Notes under the pieces: generated by a model
Seen by the model: the letters and a program-made list of their open reading frames with translations, nothing else
The model's database searches: none
Told to the model about the DNA's origin: nothing
Origin: Halanaeroarchaeum sulfurireducens
GTDB taxonomy: Archaea > Halobacteriota > Halobacteria > Halobacteriales > Halobacteriaceae
Direction: 5' to 3'
Length of the DNA: 64,000 nucleotides
NCBI RefSeq assembly: GCF_001011115.1
Contig: NZ_CP008874.1
Span: forward strand, 186,001-250,000
Part shown: piece by piece, positions 26,613-35,439 of the stretch
Layout: each line of letters begins with the position of its first letter
Numbering within the stretch: position 1 is the first letter of the stretch
Translations under genes and position numbers: made by a program

Positions 26613-26673
26613 TATGCCAGAACGTGCATAATAACGGTTAAGTGGCCCCTAATAATATGCCCGAACGTGTATG
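26613..26673 (+). promoter_or_regulatory. Two near-identical operator-like repeats around the NCS2 permease promoter
   Basis: TATGCCAGAACGTGCATA (26613-26630) and TATGCCCGAACGTGTATG (26656-26673) match at 15 of 18 positions and are 43 bp apart. The first is also a dyad, TATGC-8-GCATA. A TATA-like GGTTAAG lies between them, and the second repeat covers the start codon. The geometry fits repression by the adjacent PRTase-type regulator. Confidence 0.55.
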
Positions 26674-28086
26674 GGGTTGAGTGAAACGCTGTCCACATTC
26701 TTCGGTTTCGAGGAGCACGACACGGACCTCCGCACCGAGATCCTCGCGGGGGTCACGACCTTCCTCACGATGTCCTACATCGTGGTGGTCAATCCAGCCA
26801 TTCTGACCGATCAGCCCGGCGACGGGGGATTCACGGATGGCATCTCCCTCGCGAACCACTCGCCGGGCGAGGTCCAGCAGATGCTGGCCGTGGTGACCAT
26901 CCTGGCCGCGTCCGTCGCCATCTTCGTCATGGCGTTCTACGCGAACCGGCCGTTCGCGCAGGCGCCGGGACTCGGCCTGAACGCCTTTTTCGCGTTCACC
27001 GTGACCGGGGCGATGGGTATTCCCTGGGAGACCGCGCTCGCCGCCGTGTTCGTCGAGGGACTCGTCTTCATTTTGCTCACCTCCGTCGGCGCACGCGAGT
27101 ACGTCATCTCGCTGTTCCCCGCACCGGTGAAATTCTCCGTCGGGACCGGGATCGGACTCTTCCTTGCCATCATCGGGTTACAGGCGATGGGCATCGTTGC
27201 TCCCGACGAGGCCACGATGATCGCGATGGGCGACCTGGCGCAGGACCCGGTCGCGGTCCTCTCGGTCGTCGGCCTGCTGTTCACGTTCGCGCTGTACGCC
27301 CGTGGGATCCCCGGTGCCATCGTCTTCGGTATCATCGGCACAACGATCGCTGGCTGGGCGCTCACCGCTGCGGGCGTCACGCCGCCGGGGGTCCTCGCTC
27401 CCGAGTCGCTCCCGGGTGCCCAGTACGACATCTCGCCCCTCGCGGGCGCCTTCATCGAGGGATTCGCGAACGTCGAGGCGTTCTCGTTCGCGCTCGTGGT
27501 CTTCACGTTCTTCTTCGTCGACTTCTTCGACACTGCGGGCACCCTCACCGGCGTCTCACAGGTCGCCGGGTTCCTCGACGACGAGGGGAACCTCCCCGAT
27601 GCCGACAAACCCCTCATGGCCGACGCCATCGGCACGACCGTCGGCAGCATGCTGGGCACCTCGACGGTCACGACGTTCGTCGAGTCGGCCACCGGCGTCG
27701 AGGCGGGCGGTCGGACGGGTATGACGGCCTTCGTCGTCGGCGTGCTCTTCTTGCTCTCGCTGGCGATCGTCCCGCTCGCCGCCGCCATCCCGCAGTACGC
27801 GTCCCACATCGCCCTGGTGGTCGTCGCGGTCATCATGTTCGCCAACGTGACGGACATCCAGTGGGATGACCTCACTCACGCCATCCCGGCCGGCCTGACC
27901 ATCATCGTGATGCCCTTTACCTACTCCATCGCGTACGGCATCGCCGCCGGCATCGTGTCCTATCCCATCGTGAAAAGCGCCGTCGGCGAGTACGACGAGA
28001 TTCACGTCGGCCAGTGGGTGCTTGCCGCGGCGTTCGTCCTCTACTTCTTCGTGCGCACCGGCGGCATCCTCACTGGCGCAGTCTGA
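26671..28086 (+). CDS. NCS2-family purine/nucleobase permease (AzgA-like)
   Basis: Integral membrane nucleobase:cation symporter of 471 residues with about 12-14 hydrophobic segments. The N-terminal GVTTFLTMSYIVVVNPAIL, the APGLGLNAFFAFT motif and the TVTTFVESATGVEAGGRTG segment place it in the AzgA-like guanine/hypoxanthine/adenine branch of NCS2. The position after the PRTase-type regulator and the operator-like repeats suggests purine-dependent control. Confidence 0.9.
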   Translation: MGLSETLSTFFGFEEHDTDLRTEILAGVTTFLTMSYIVVVNPAILTDQPGDGGFTDGISLANHSPGEVQQMLAVVTILAASVAIFVMAFYANRPFAQAPGLGLNAFFAFTVTGAMGIPWETALAAVFVEGLVFILLTSVGAREYVISLFPAPVKFSVGTGIGLFLAIIGLQAMGIVAPDEATMIAMGDLAQDPVAVLSVVGLLFTFALYARGIPGAIVFGIIGTTIAGWALTAAGVTPPGVLAPESLPGAQYDISPLAGAFIEGFANVEAFSFALVVFTFFFVDFFDTAGTLTGVSQVAGFLDDEGNLPDADKPLMADAIGTTVGSMLGTSTVTTFVESATGVEAGGRTGMTAFVVGVLFLLSLAIVPLAAAIPQYASHIALVVVAVIMFANVTDIQWDDLTHAIPAGLTIIVMPFTYSIAYGIAAGIVSYPIVKSAVGEYDEIHVGQWVLAAAFVLYFFVRTGGILTGAV

Positions 28087-28120
28087 TCTCCTCTCTCCGC
28101 TCGGCTCCCGACGCGAAAAA

Positions 28121-29083
28121 TCAGGGGTCCGGCTGGGCGCCCCGCTCGCCGACCATGTCCCGGAACTCGTCCGGGTCGTCGATGTCCTCCAGCTCCTCGC
28201 GTTCGATGATGGCCGTGTCGTCGACGGACGTGCGGGTGGCGTCGTCGACGAAATAGACCGCCCGGGTGCGGGTGATGTGTCCGAGCGAACTCATGATGCG
28301 GGCGCGCTTGACCGCGGCTTCGGTGAACGCGGAATGGCCCGTGAGCAGATGGTCGGCGTGCTCGGTATCCTCACTGACGGCGTTGAAGGGGGCTCGTTCT
28401 GTGGGATGGACCTCGAAACCCACCCGGGTGAGGACCGCGACGATGGGTTCGTCCTCCGGGGTCACCTCCGGATCCTCCGGGGTGGGTTCCGCATCGCGGA
28501 TGTCCTCGGCGCCGTCGAGGACGCTAACGGGGCTGGTCAGGCCCCCGTCGAACATCTCTTCGAGCCGGGTCGCAACCTCGACGCTCGCGTTCATCCCGTC
28601 CTCGTACTTCGAGACGGTTCTGCGGGAGACGCCGAGTTCGGTCGCGAGGCGACCGAGACTCCACCCTCGCTCCTCCCGCTCGTCGGCCAGGACGTCGCCG
28701 TCGATGTTGACGTAGAGCCCGCCCGGTGCGGCGTAGATGAGCGGAGCAACGTCGTGGACGAACAGTTCGAGCGCCGCGTCGGGGTTGAGCACCGGGACAC
28801 CGTGTCGGAAGTACACGACGCCGGGCTTGAGATCCTCGTCGCGCGACCGAAGACCGATGAGAAGCGGGGTTCCCCCAAGATAGGCGCCCAGCCGGCGCAT
28901 CTCCCGGCCGGTCGGTCCGTCGAAGGCGTCGATATTGGCCAGTACCTTCACCAGCAGAAGTTCCTCGTCGCGGCGGGCCGCGATGTCGAAGCTCTTGGGA
29001 CGCGTCGAACAGCGGTCGCTCACCATGAACCCGGCGTCCTGCAACATCGCCGTGAGGTTTTCGATGAGTGCTGTTCGCGTCAT
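28121..29083 (-). CDS. Archaeal HTH-type regulator (COG1395)
   Basis: A protein of 320 residues with an N-terminal nuclease-like alpha/beta domain (about 1-125, [12 protein letters not shown]). A Cro/CI helix-turn-helix follows (about 152-195, [26 protein letters not shown]), then a C-terminal domain of unknown role. This is the widespread archaeal COG1395 family, usually annotated as a putative HTH-type regulatory protein with no known target. A T5 run on the minus strand directly follows its stop codon. Divergent from the ZIP transporter gene. Confidence 0.85.
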   Translation of the reverse strand: MTRTALIENLTAMLQDAGFMVSDRCSTRPKSFDIAARRDEELLLVKVLANIDAFDGPTGREMRRLGAYLGGTPLLIGLRSRDEDLKPGVVYFRHGVPVLNPDAALELFVHDVAPLIYAAPGGLYVNIDGDVLADEREERGWSLGRLATELGVSRRTVSKYEDGMNASVEVATRLEEMFDGGLTSPVSVLDGAEDIRDAEPTPEDPEVTPEDEPIVAVLTRVGFEVHPTERAPFNAVSEDTEHADHLLTGHSAFTEAAVKRARIMSSLGHITRTRAVYFVDDATRTSVDDTAIIEREELEDIDDPDEFRDMVGERGAQPDP

Positions 29084-29207
29084 TCACTTCGAATACAGTA
29101 CTCACGAGGTAAATGCGTTTTGGCGGTGAGGGGCCTTCTGTCGGGTGATTTCTAAATTTTGGTAGTCGTGTGGTTCCGGGTCCCGACTGTTCTCCGACGG
29201 CGCAAGG

Positions 29208-29241
29208 GTTATTAATCTAGAGTACTGGATTGTTAATATCC
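29208..29241 (+). promoter_or_regulatory. Promoter and AT-rich dyad upstream of the ZIP transporter
   Basis: GGTTATTAATC (29208-29217) includes a good TATA-like box. ATTAATC (29211-29217) and GATTGTTAAT (29228-29237) form an imperfect dyad centred between the box and the predicted start. TSS spacing of about 27 nt would put the transcript start at or next to the ATG at 29242, that is, at a 10-codon upstream ORF. Confidence 0.4.
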
Positions 29242-29274
29242 ATGGTTCGAGACCTGAAAACGGGGGTACAGTGA
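29242..29274 (+). CDS. Ten-codon upstream ORF overlapping the ZIP start
   Basis: ATG at 29242 opens a 10-residue frame (MVRDLKTGVQ) whose TGA (29272-29274) shares its last A with the transporter ATG (TGATG). The predicted leaderless transcript would begin at this ATG, making the short ORF the first translated unit. It may be a coupling or attenuation leader, or chance. No sequence homology can be claimed. Confidence 0.35.
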   Translation: MVRDLKTGVQ

Positions 29275-30143
29275 TGGAGACAGGGTTAGCCCAACGAGGT
29301 TCGACGTCCCGGAATCGACTCGCGCTCGGGATCAGTGCCCTCGTCTTCGCCGCATTGATCGGGGTCCTCGCCCTCGGACTGGTCTACGGTCGGACCAAAC
29401 TCGTCGGCATCGTCGTCTTCGGGTTCGTCGCCATGATGCTGGGCGTGCTGGTCAGTCAGCTCGGCGAGTTCGCCACGCCAGCACGACAGATCTGGGCGTA
29501 CGGTCTCGCGAGCGGCGCGATGCTGGCGAGCGCGGCGGCCCTGATCGCCCCGAAGGCCATCGCCCAGCACCCGGAGTACGGCGGCTTCGCCATCGCGTTC
29601 GGCTACCTGATCGGGTATGCAGCCCACGAACTGGGCCACCTCATGACCCACTACGAGATGCCGATCAACGCCGCCACCGGCGAACTCACGCTGCACGCGC
29701 TGGCAGCCGGGAGCATTATGGGTGTCGTGTACGGCGCGCTGCCGTCGCTAACGGCGCTGTTCGGATACGGGATCGTCGCCCACAAGTTTCCTGCCGGCTT
29801 CACGGGGACGGAGGCGGTCAAGCAGGCTGACCTGCCGATCAGCGTCATGATCGTTCCGGCGTCCGCGGTCGCCATCGCCGCGATCCCACTCTCGATTGTG
29901 ACGCCGGACCTCTCCCCGATCGTCAAGGCCATCTTCTTCGGGGTATCCGCCGGCGTGTTCGCCCACGTCGGGATCGACATGCTTCCCGAGTGTTCACACG
30001 TGGGATCACATTCCGATTCCACGGGTCATGGGGCCGTCCAGTGCTCGCGCGAGGTCGACCGACTTCGGCAGTACGCCGTCCTCAGCACCCTCCTCGGAGC
30101 GGGTGCGATCTTCGCGATGTGGCAGATCCTCGCGATGGGCTGA
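29274..30143 (+). CDS. ZIP-family divalent metal transporter
   Basis: Membrane protein of 289 residues with about eight hydrophobic helices. The metal-site helices read TLHALAAGSIMG (H141) and GIVAHKFPAGFTG (H170), the latter corresponding to the HExPEG motif of GufA-type ZIPs. The acidic partner residue of that motif is replaced by Ala. A further AHELGHLMTH segment (about 118-126) and a His/Cys-rich loop (CSHVGSHSDSTGHG, about 241-254) could bind metal. Substrate (Zn, Fe or Mn) is not determinable. ATG at 29274 is preferred over the GTG one codon upstream. Confidence 0.75.
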   Translation: METGLAQRGSTSRNRLALGISALVFAALIGVLALGLVYGRTKLVGIVVFGFVAMMLGVLVSQLGEFATPARQIWAYGLASGAMLASAAALIAPKAIAQHPEYGGFAIAFGYLIGYAAHELGHLMTHYEMPINAATGELTLHALAAGSIMGVVYGALPSLTALFGYGIVAHKFPAGFTGTEAVKQADLPISVMIVPASAVAIAAIPLSIVTPDLSPIVKAIFFGVSAGVFAHVGIDMLPECSHVGSHSDSTGHGAVQCSREVDRLRQYAVLSTLLGAGAIFAMWQILAMG

Positions 30144-30151
30144 ATCAGGCC

Positions 30152-30235
30152 GGACCGACACCGTGACCGCACCGTTTTTGGACCGACACCGTGACCGCAC
30201 CGTTTTTGGACCGACACCGTGACCGCACCGTTTTG
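30152..30235 (+). repeat. Three tandem copies of a 28-bp unit ending in a T-tract
   Basis: Units start at 30152, 30180 and 30208. Each reads GGACCGACACCGTGACCGCA and then CCGTTTTT, and the third differs only in its final base. The unit is not a multiple of three and lies between the ZIP stop (30143) and the tiaS start (30260). Each unit ends in a GC-rich to T-tract transition like an archaeal terminator. Confidence 0.95.
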
Positions 30236-30259
30236 TACGCCGACCGCCTACCGCCCAGC

Positions 30260-31519
30260 GTGCATACCGTCATCGGGATCGACGATACGGACTCCCGCGA
30301 GCGCGGCATGTGTACCACCTACGCCGCCCGCCTCGTTGCCCGTCGCCTCCGGGAGCGGGGCCACCGGGTCGACGACCTCCGTCTCGTTCGGCTCAACCCC
30401 GCCGTCGAGCACAAGACGCGGGGCAATGCCGCCCTCGCTATCCATACGAACGCCCCGGTAGAGACCGCGTACACGGTCACGACGGCTCTCGTCGATGCGA
30501 TCGCCGAGACGGACGACGACAGGACCAACCCGGGCGTCGTGGTGGCGGCCGACCTCGACGACGAGGTCGCCGACTTCTCCCAGGAGGCGGTCACCGGGTT
30601 CCACGACATCTCCGACGCCGAGCGCATCATCGAAGGACGGGGCTACCGCAGCGAGGCCTGGGGCATCGGTCGGGGGACGATCGGTGCGCTTGCAGCCGTC
30701 GGCGCCCACGAGGCCTTCCACGACTGGACCTACGAATACATCGCCTACCGCGAACCCGATCGCCGTGGGACGCCACGGGACGTCGACGTCGATTCGCTGT
30801 TCGCGGCTGCCGACGAGGCCTACCCCGACGCCTGGGACACCGTCGATCGGACGGCTGGCGCTCCGGTCGCCGTTCCAAACGCGCCCGGCCCGATCCTCTA
30901 CGGTATCCGGGGTGACGACCCGGTCGCGGTCGCCCGGGTGGCCGCGGGCGTCGAGTCCGAACCCGTCCACGACCGGGCGCTCTTCGTGACGAATCAGGGG
31001 ACCGACGTCCACGTACAGCCGGGCGATCTGGACGCGATCGAGGACGGCCGGGCCTACCGGCTCTCCGCGGACGTCGTCGCGGCCCCCGAGACCCGCCCGG
31101 GTGGGCACGTCTTCTTCACCGTGGGTGACGGGGAGCATCGACTGGAGTGTGTGGCCTTCGAACCGACCAAACGCTTTCGCGATCGGGTGCGTGACCTCCG
31201 GGTCGGGGACCGGGTGACCGTCGTCGGCGAGGTCGGCGAGGGGACGCTCAAACTCGAGAAGTTCGCGGTTCGTGACCTCGTGGAGACGACCCGCGTCACG
31301 CCGACCTGCCCCGTCTGTGGGACGTCGATGGAGAGCGCGGGCGCGGGCCAGGGCTATCGCTGTCGGGACTGTGGCACGAGCGCGCCGGGGAAGGCCGAGG
31401 CCCCACTCGATAGAGCCCTCGAAGTGGGCTGGTACGAGGTCCCACCGGTCGCCCGGCGCCACGTGGCCAAGCCCCTCGTCAGGGGCGGATTCGATGCACC
31501 GACCCACCCCGAGCGCTGA
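30260..31519 (+). CDS. tiaS: tRNA(Ile2) 2-agmatinylcytidine synthetase
   Basis: Modifies C34 of tRNA-Ile(CAU) with agmatine so that it reads AUA codons; essential in archaea. The N-terminal catalytic part begins VIGIDDTDSRERGMCTTY, and GYRSEAWGIGRGTIGALAAV is typical. An OB-fold domain follows (about residues 275-350), then a C-terminal zinc ribbon (CPVCGTSM...YRCRDCG). The GTG at 30260 is chosen because the family starts right at this motif; the frame upstream runs into the 28-bp repeats. It has 419 residues. Confidence 0.93.
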   Translation: MHTVIGIDDTDSRERGMCTTYAARLVARRLRERGHRVDDLRLVRLNPAVEHKTRGNAALAIHTNAPVETAYTVTTALVDAIAETDDDRTNPGVVVAADLDDEVADFSQEAVTGFHDISDAERIIEGRGYRSEAWGIGRGTIGALAAVGAHEAFHDWTYEYIAYREPDRRGTPRDVDVDSLFAAADEAYPDAWDTVDRTAGAPVAVPNAPGPILYGIRGDDPVAVARVAAGVESEPVHDRALFVTNQGTDVHVQPGDLDAIEDGRAYRLSADVVAAPETRPGGHVFFTVGDGEHRLECVAFEPTKRFRDRVRDLRVGDRVTVVGEVGEGTLKLEKFAVRDLVETTRVTPTCPVCGTSMESAGAGQGYRCRDCGTSAPGKAEAPLDRALEVGWYEVPPVARRHVAKPLVRGGFDAPTHPER

Positions 31520-31633
31520 TCATCGGCTCTGCCGGCAGGAGTGGCCCGAAGGCCCAGTGTCTCTGCGAACCGTCGGGCTTCTGTCGGTTCCGGCTCGTCG
31601 GTCGCGGCCGGCCGGACAGCGAAGCCGATGCCA

Positions 31634-32590
31634 TCAGATTGTGTCTATTCCTCTTCCGATCGAGCAGACGTACTCACCCGTGGCGACCTGCGGGAGGCGT
31701 CGCGATCGCCAGAAGACGCCGTCGTGGTCGGCGGTGATCCGGGCCCTGACCGATCCGAACGCGTCGATAATTTCGAAAATCACGTCGCCGCGTGCGACCT
31801 CCTCGCCAAGGTCGACGGTGAAACGGACCAGACCGCCCTTCGGCGCGCCGTACCGTTCGAAGCTTCGTGCACGGACCTGTGATCCTGGCTGCGGATCGCC
31901 GTCCAGGAACCCGTAGTGCTCGAGGACGTTGAACACGCCGCGCACACCCACCTCGATGCTGGACTCGTCCCAGCCGATCGCACCGCCGAGTTCGGGATCG
32001 ATGGCCGGGATGCCGTCGTCCGGCGCGACGCGAGCGAGCTGCCCGTCCGGTCCCCGCCGGTCCAGGACGTGGCCGGTGTCGAAGACGCGTGCGAGTTCCA
32101 GACAGTCGTCGTGCAGCCGGTGATGCCGACCGCACCGCACGCGGGCCTCGTCGATCATTCGGGACGTCGACCCCTGGTGGAGATCCAGCACGAGATCGGC
32201 CTCCGCGGCCACCTCGTAGGTGGCGTCGGCGATGCGTTCGGATGCGCTTCCGATCGGGTCCCCGGGATAGGTCCGGTTGAGCTTCGTATCGTCGATGGGA
32301 TTGCGGTGTTCGGCCACCTGAAACGCGTGGTAGTTGGCGATACCGACGACCAGTACCTCGCCCGCCAGGTCGGTGGGATCGAGTCGCGGGACGACCCGGC
32401 TGACGACGCCGAGGCCGTTGAGTTCGTCGCCATCGCTGACGGCCTGCAGGTACAGTGTCTTCCCCTCTTTGCGCCCGTTGACGACCGCTACCGGGAGTCC
32501 GAATTCCGCGCCATCCCGGGTCTCCCCGACGGCCAGCCGCCCCGTGTCGATTTCTCCGGGCGCTGCACTCGCGGACCCGACCGTTCTCAT
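31634..32590 (-). CDS. Succinylglutamate desuccinylase/aspartoacylase-family protein
   Basis: M14-like zinc amidohydrolase fold of 318 residues. Recognisable family segments are SDGDELNG (residues 52-59), DTKLNRTYPGD (101-111) and VLDLHQG (134-140), followed by a C-terminal beta domain often seen in AspA-like proteins. The first zinc-ligand motif, normally HGDE or HGNE, has Asp53 in place of His, while E56 and H138 are kept. The substrate is unknown; haloarchaeal members need not act on N-acyl amino acids. Confidence 0.75.
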   Translation of the reverse strand: MRTVGSASAAPGEIDTGRLAVGETRDGAEFGLPVAVVNGRKEGKTLYLQAVSDGDELNGLGVVSRVVPRLDPTDLAGEVLVVGIANYHAFQVAEHRNPIDDTKLNRTYPGDPIGSASERIADATYEVAAEADLVLDLHQGSTSRMIDEARVRCGRHHRLHDDCLELARVFDTGHVLDRRGPDGQLARVAPDDGIPAIDPELGGAIGWDESSIEVGVRGVFNVLEHYGFLDGDPQPGSQVRARSFERYGAPKGGLVRFTVDLGEEVARGDVIFEIIDAFGSVRARITADHDGVFWRSRRLPQVATGEYVCSIGRGIDTI

Positions 32591-32642
32591 TGTCTCAGTT
32601 GGCCGTCGCTACCACCTTGAGCGATTCGGTTGGGCCGGCGAC

Positions 32643-33854
32643 TCACTCCTCGTGAATCGGCTCGCGGCCCGCGAGTTCGCGGAGGCGGTTCGCGCCAGCC
32701 CGCGTTCCCTTGGAGAGAAGAACGTCGCCCGCCTTGAGGTCGGTCGTCGGACCGGGCTGGACGACCCACTCGTCACCCTCCGCTCCCGGCCGCCGCACCG
32801 CGATGACGCGCATCCCTGTCTGGGTCTTGACCGCTCGTTCACCGATGGTCGTCCCGTCGAGGTCGCTGCCCTCGGCGACCGACGTGCGGGCGATGATCTC
32901 GTCGGACTCCTCGACGGCCTCCTGGACGACGACGTGGGTGTCGAGTCCCCGCAGGACTCCTTCGGAAATCTCCAGGGCGGCGTCGCTGATGATCTCCGTC
33001 GAGGTGGCGATCTGCATGAGCCCTCGGAGGGCCACCGGGTCGTCGACGCGGCCGGCGGCCCGGAGCGTCCACGCCTCGAACCGGGATTTCAGCGCGTCGA
33101 CCTCGGCTTCGAGTTCCACGACCTCCTCGGCGAGGTCCGTGCTGTGAAAGAGGACGCTCCCATACGCGAGGTCGACTGCCAGTTCGCTCATGGTCTTCAT
33201 CAACACGAGTGAGTTCACGGCTCGTTCGAGGTCCGCGACGTTCGGCTCACTCGGCGGCGGCCGCTCGTACGTATCGCCCGTTGCGCGCTCGTAGACCGTT
33301 TCGATCCCTTCCTCGGGACCGCGGAGCAGGAGGACGTCCTCGCCCTGGAGCGTCGTCGACTTATCCGGGTTCATGACCCAGTCGCCGCCGCGGCGGATCG
33401 CCAGCACTCGGACCCCGGTTTCGGTCTCCATGTTGATGGCGCCCAGGGTTTGGTCGGCGTACGGCGAGGCCGAGCGAACCTTCGCCCGGACCAGGGTCTC
33501 GACCGCTTCCGGGAGCGCCGAGCGGATATGGTCGGGGACACCGATGTCCTCGAGGACGACTTTCGCGATGTCGCCGGCCGCGTCGCTCACCTTTTCGGCC
33601 GCACCGATGATCCCAAGGACGGGCGCGAGCGTCTCGGCGTCCTCCGGATTGCGTGCGGCGAGCAGGATACTCATGCGCGCACGGAGCTGCAGGACGTCCA
33701 TGCGCTCTTCGAGTTCGAGGACTTCCGCCGCGACGGCGTCGCTGCGGTGGAGGACGGCCGAGTAGGAAAGGTCGATGAGTAGCTCCGAGGTGTCCTTCAT
33801 TTCGGCGAGGAGCGCTTTCACGCTCACGGGCTCGTACTCGACGCGGCTGGACAT
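32643..33854 (-). CDS. Tandem PhoU/RCK_C protein, likely regulator of ion transport
   Basis: The protein is an internal duplication. A helical PhoU-like domain (about residues 5-95) and a TrkA-C (RCK_C) ligand domain (about 105-190) are followed by a second PhoU-like domain (about 205-305) and a second RCK_C domain (about 315-395). The two halves share the pattern MKxxSELxxDLxYxxxLxxS...EVxELE. There is no membrane helix and no Rossmann NAD domain, so it probably regulates a partner channel or permease. The start at 33854 (MSSRVEYEPVSVK) drops a 21-residue unlikely extension. It has 403 residues. Confidence 0.82.
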   Translation of the reverse strand: MSSRVEYEPVSVKALLAEMKDTSELLIDLSYSAVLHRSDAVAAEVLELEERMDVLQLRARMSILLAARNPEDAETLAPVLGIIGAAEKVSDAAGDIAKVVLEDIGVPDHIRSALPEAVETLVRAKVRSASPYADQTLGAINMETETGVRVLAIRRGGDWVMNPDKSTTLQGEDVLLLRGPEEGIETVYERATGDTYERPPPSEPNVADLERAVNSLVLMKTMSELAVDLAYGSVLFHSTDLAEEVVELEAEVDALKSRFEAWTLRAAGRVDDPVALRGLMQIATSTEIISDAALEISEGVLRGLDTHVVVQEAVEESDEIIARTSVAEGSDLDGTTIGERAVKTQTGMRVIAVRRPGAEGDEWVVQPGPTTDLKAGDVLLSKGTRAGANRLRELAGREPIHEE

Positions 33855-33936
33855 GGATTGAGGTTCCGTCCCGGTGGGCAAAAGTGTTGCTCGACCGCCA
33901 GCCACCGACGACCGCACCTATCGGTCGACACTCGAG

Positions 33937-33949
33937 AAAAACGGAAAAA
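33937..33949 (-). terminator. Oligo-T terminator after citrate synthase
   Basis: On the minus strand, two T5 runs separated by three bases (33945-33949 and 33937-33941) lie 23-35 nt after the citrate synthase stop. They are in the gap before the next gene and match the oligo-T signals of archaeal termination. Confidence 0.5.
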
Positions 33950-33971
33950 TCGGCGGGATTGAGTGTAGTCC

Positions 33972-35153
33972 TTACCGCTCGTCCATCGGGGTCCACTCGA
34001 GGTCGACGGGACCGGTGTACTGCGCGCGCGGACGGATGATGCGGTTATCGGAGTACTGCTCAACCATGTGACCGACCCAGCCGCCGACGCGGCTGACCGT
34101 GAACAGGTTCGTGTAGATGTCCGTCGGGATGTCCATCTGCTGGTAGATGGTGCCGGAGAAGAAGTCGACGTTGGGCGCGATGCCCTTCTCCTCCAGCCCC
34201 TTCGCGTCCATGTGGGCCTCGACTTCCTTGGCCAGCTTGTACCACTTGTCGTCGCCGTACTCGGAGTCGATGATGTCTTCAGCGTAGTCCTGCAGGATGA
34301 ACGCACGCGGATCTTTGGTCTGGTAGACGCGGTGGCCGTACCCGTAGACGACGCCACCCTCGTCGATGGTGTCGTCGATCCACTCGCCGACGTCCTTGTC
34401 GCTGGCGTCGATCTCGCGCAGCATGTTCAGCGTGTCCTGGTTGGCCGCGCCGTGGAGCGGTCCGGCGAGTGCGCCCATCGCCGACGAGGTGGCTTCGTAG
34501 GGGTTCGCCATCGTGGAGGCGACGACGCGGGCGGTGAACGTCGAGGCGTTCGTCCCGTGGTCCATGTGGATCTGGAATGCCGTCTCCATCAGGTCGGAGA
34601 ACAGCTCTGGCGGTTCCTCGTCCTGAAGCATGTAGAGGAAGTTCTCGCCGGTGTCCATGTCCTCCCGCGGCTCGACGGGCTCGTCGCCGTCGCGGAGCCG
34701 GTTGTAGGCGGCCGTGATGGTGGGGAGCTTCGCCGCGATGTTCTTACCTGCCTCCCTGACCTCGTCGATACTGTCCTCGAAGGTCTGGGGTGCGTTGGGG
34801 TCGATGTTCTCGTCGTAGCCCGAGAGGTTGACCGTCGCGGCCATCATCGCGTCCATCGGGTGAAGGTTGGCCTCCGCGTAGTTACGGAGACTGTCCATGA
34901 CCTCGGGTGGGATCTCACGTCGTTCCGCCATGTCGCCGGCGAACTTCTCGTACTCTTCCTCGGTCGGCAGCTCGCCGTTCCACACGAGGTAGAGCGTCTC
35001 GGGATAGTCCGCGTTCTCCGCGATGTCGTTGATTTCGTAGCCGCGGAGAAGCAGTTTCCCCTCTTCGCCGAACACCCGGCTGATTTCCGATTCGTCGATG
35101 ATTACGCCTTCGAGACCTTTCTGAACCTCGCCTTCCAGCTCTTGTGGTGCCAT
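33972..35153 (-). CDS. citZ: Citrate synthase
   Basis: Condenses oxaloacetate and acetyl-CoA at the entry of the TCA cycle. It is a type I-like archaeal enzyme of 393 residues. The catalytic residues lie in GPLHGAANQ (His), YGYGHRVYQTKDPRA (His) and PNVDFFSG (Asp). The start at 35153 (MAPQELEGEVQKGLEGV) matches the family, and a CTTAAG box lies about 28 nt upstream on the minus strand. It is distant from acnA by 12 kb. Confidence 0.96.
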   Translation of the reverse strand: MAPQELEGEVQKGLEGVIIDESEISRVFGEEGKLLLRGYEINDIAENADYPETLYLVWNGELPTEEEYEKFAGDMAERREIPPEVMDSLRNYAEANLHPMDAMMAATVNLSGYDENIDPNAPQTFEDSIDEVREAGKNIAAKLPTITAAYNRLRDGDEPVEPREDMDTGENFLYMLQDEEPPELFSDLMETAFQIHMDHGTNASTFTARVVASTMANPYEATSSAMGALAGPLHGAANQDTLNMLREIDASDKDVGEWIDDTIDEGGVVYGYGHRVYQTKDPRAFILQDYAEDIIDSEYGDDKWYKLAKEVEAHMDAKGLEEKGIAPNVDFFSGTIYQQMDIPTDIYTNLFTVSRVGGWVGHMVEQYSDNRIIRPRAQYTGPVDLEWTPMDER

Positions 35154-35439
35154 TACAACCATAAAATTGCCCACAATTGAGCTTAAGGGTTTCTGTTTAG
35201 GGAAGGAATAGCATGCCACTGAAACGATTAAACGATACTAATTCCATCGCCGAGCGCTGTGAGACCCCATCTGCCGTCGGCCCGTCTTCACTTTCACTTT
35301 CACCATGCTTTCATCGATTTTAGTATGCCACGTCCCGTACGATTCAGTGCGGGTCACACGCCGGGAACGATCCCATTCCCCATCCCATTTCTCCGGGAAT
35401 ACACGAATCGTTAACAATCGTCGGTGGGTAGTCGACGGT

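Noticed and set aside
30152-30235. Could the 28-bp repeats be a CRISPR array
   Set aside because: The units are directly adjacent with no variable spacers and no cas genes nearby.
35287-35304. Short TTCACT direct repeats upstream of ilvA
   Set aside because: Too short and far from the predicted promoter (about 135 nt before the ATG) to support a site.
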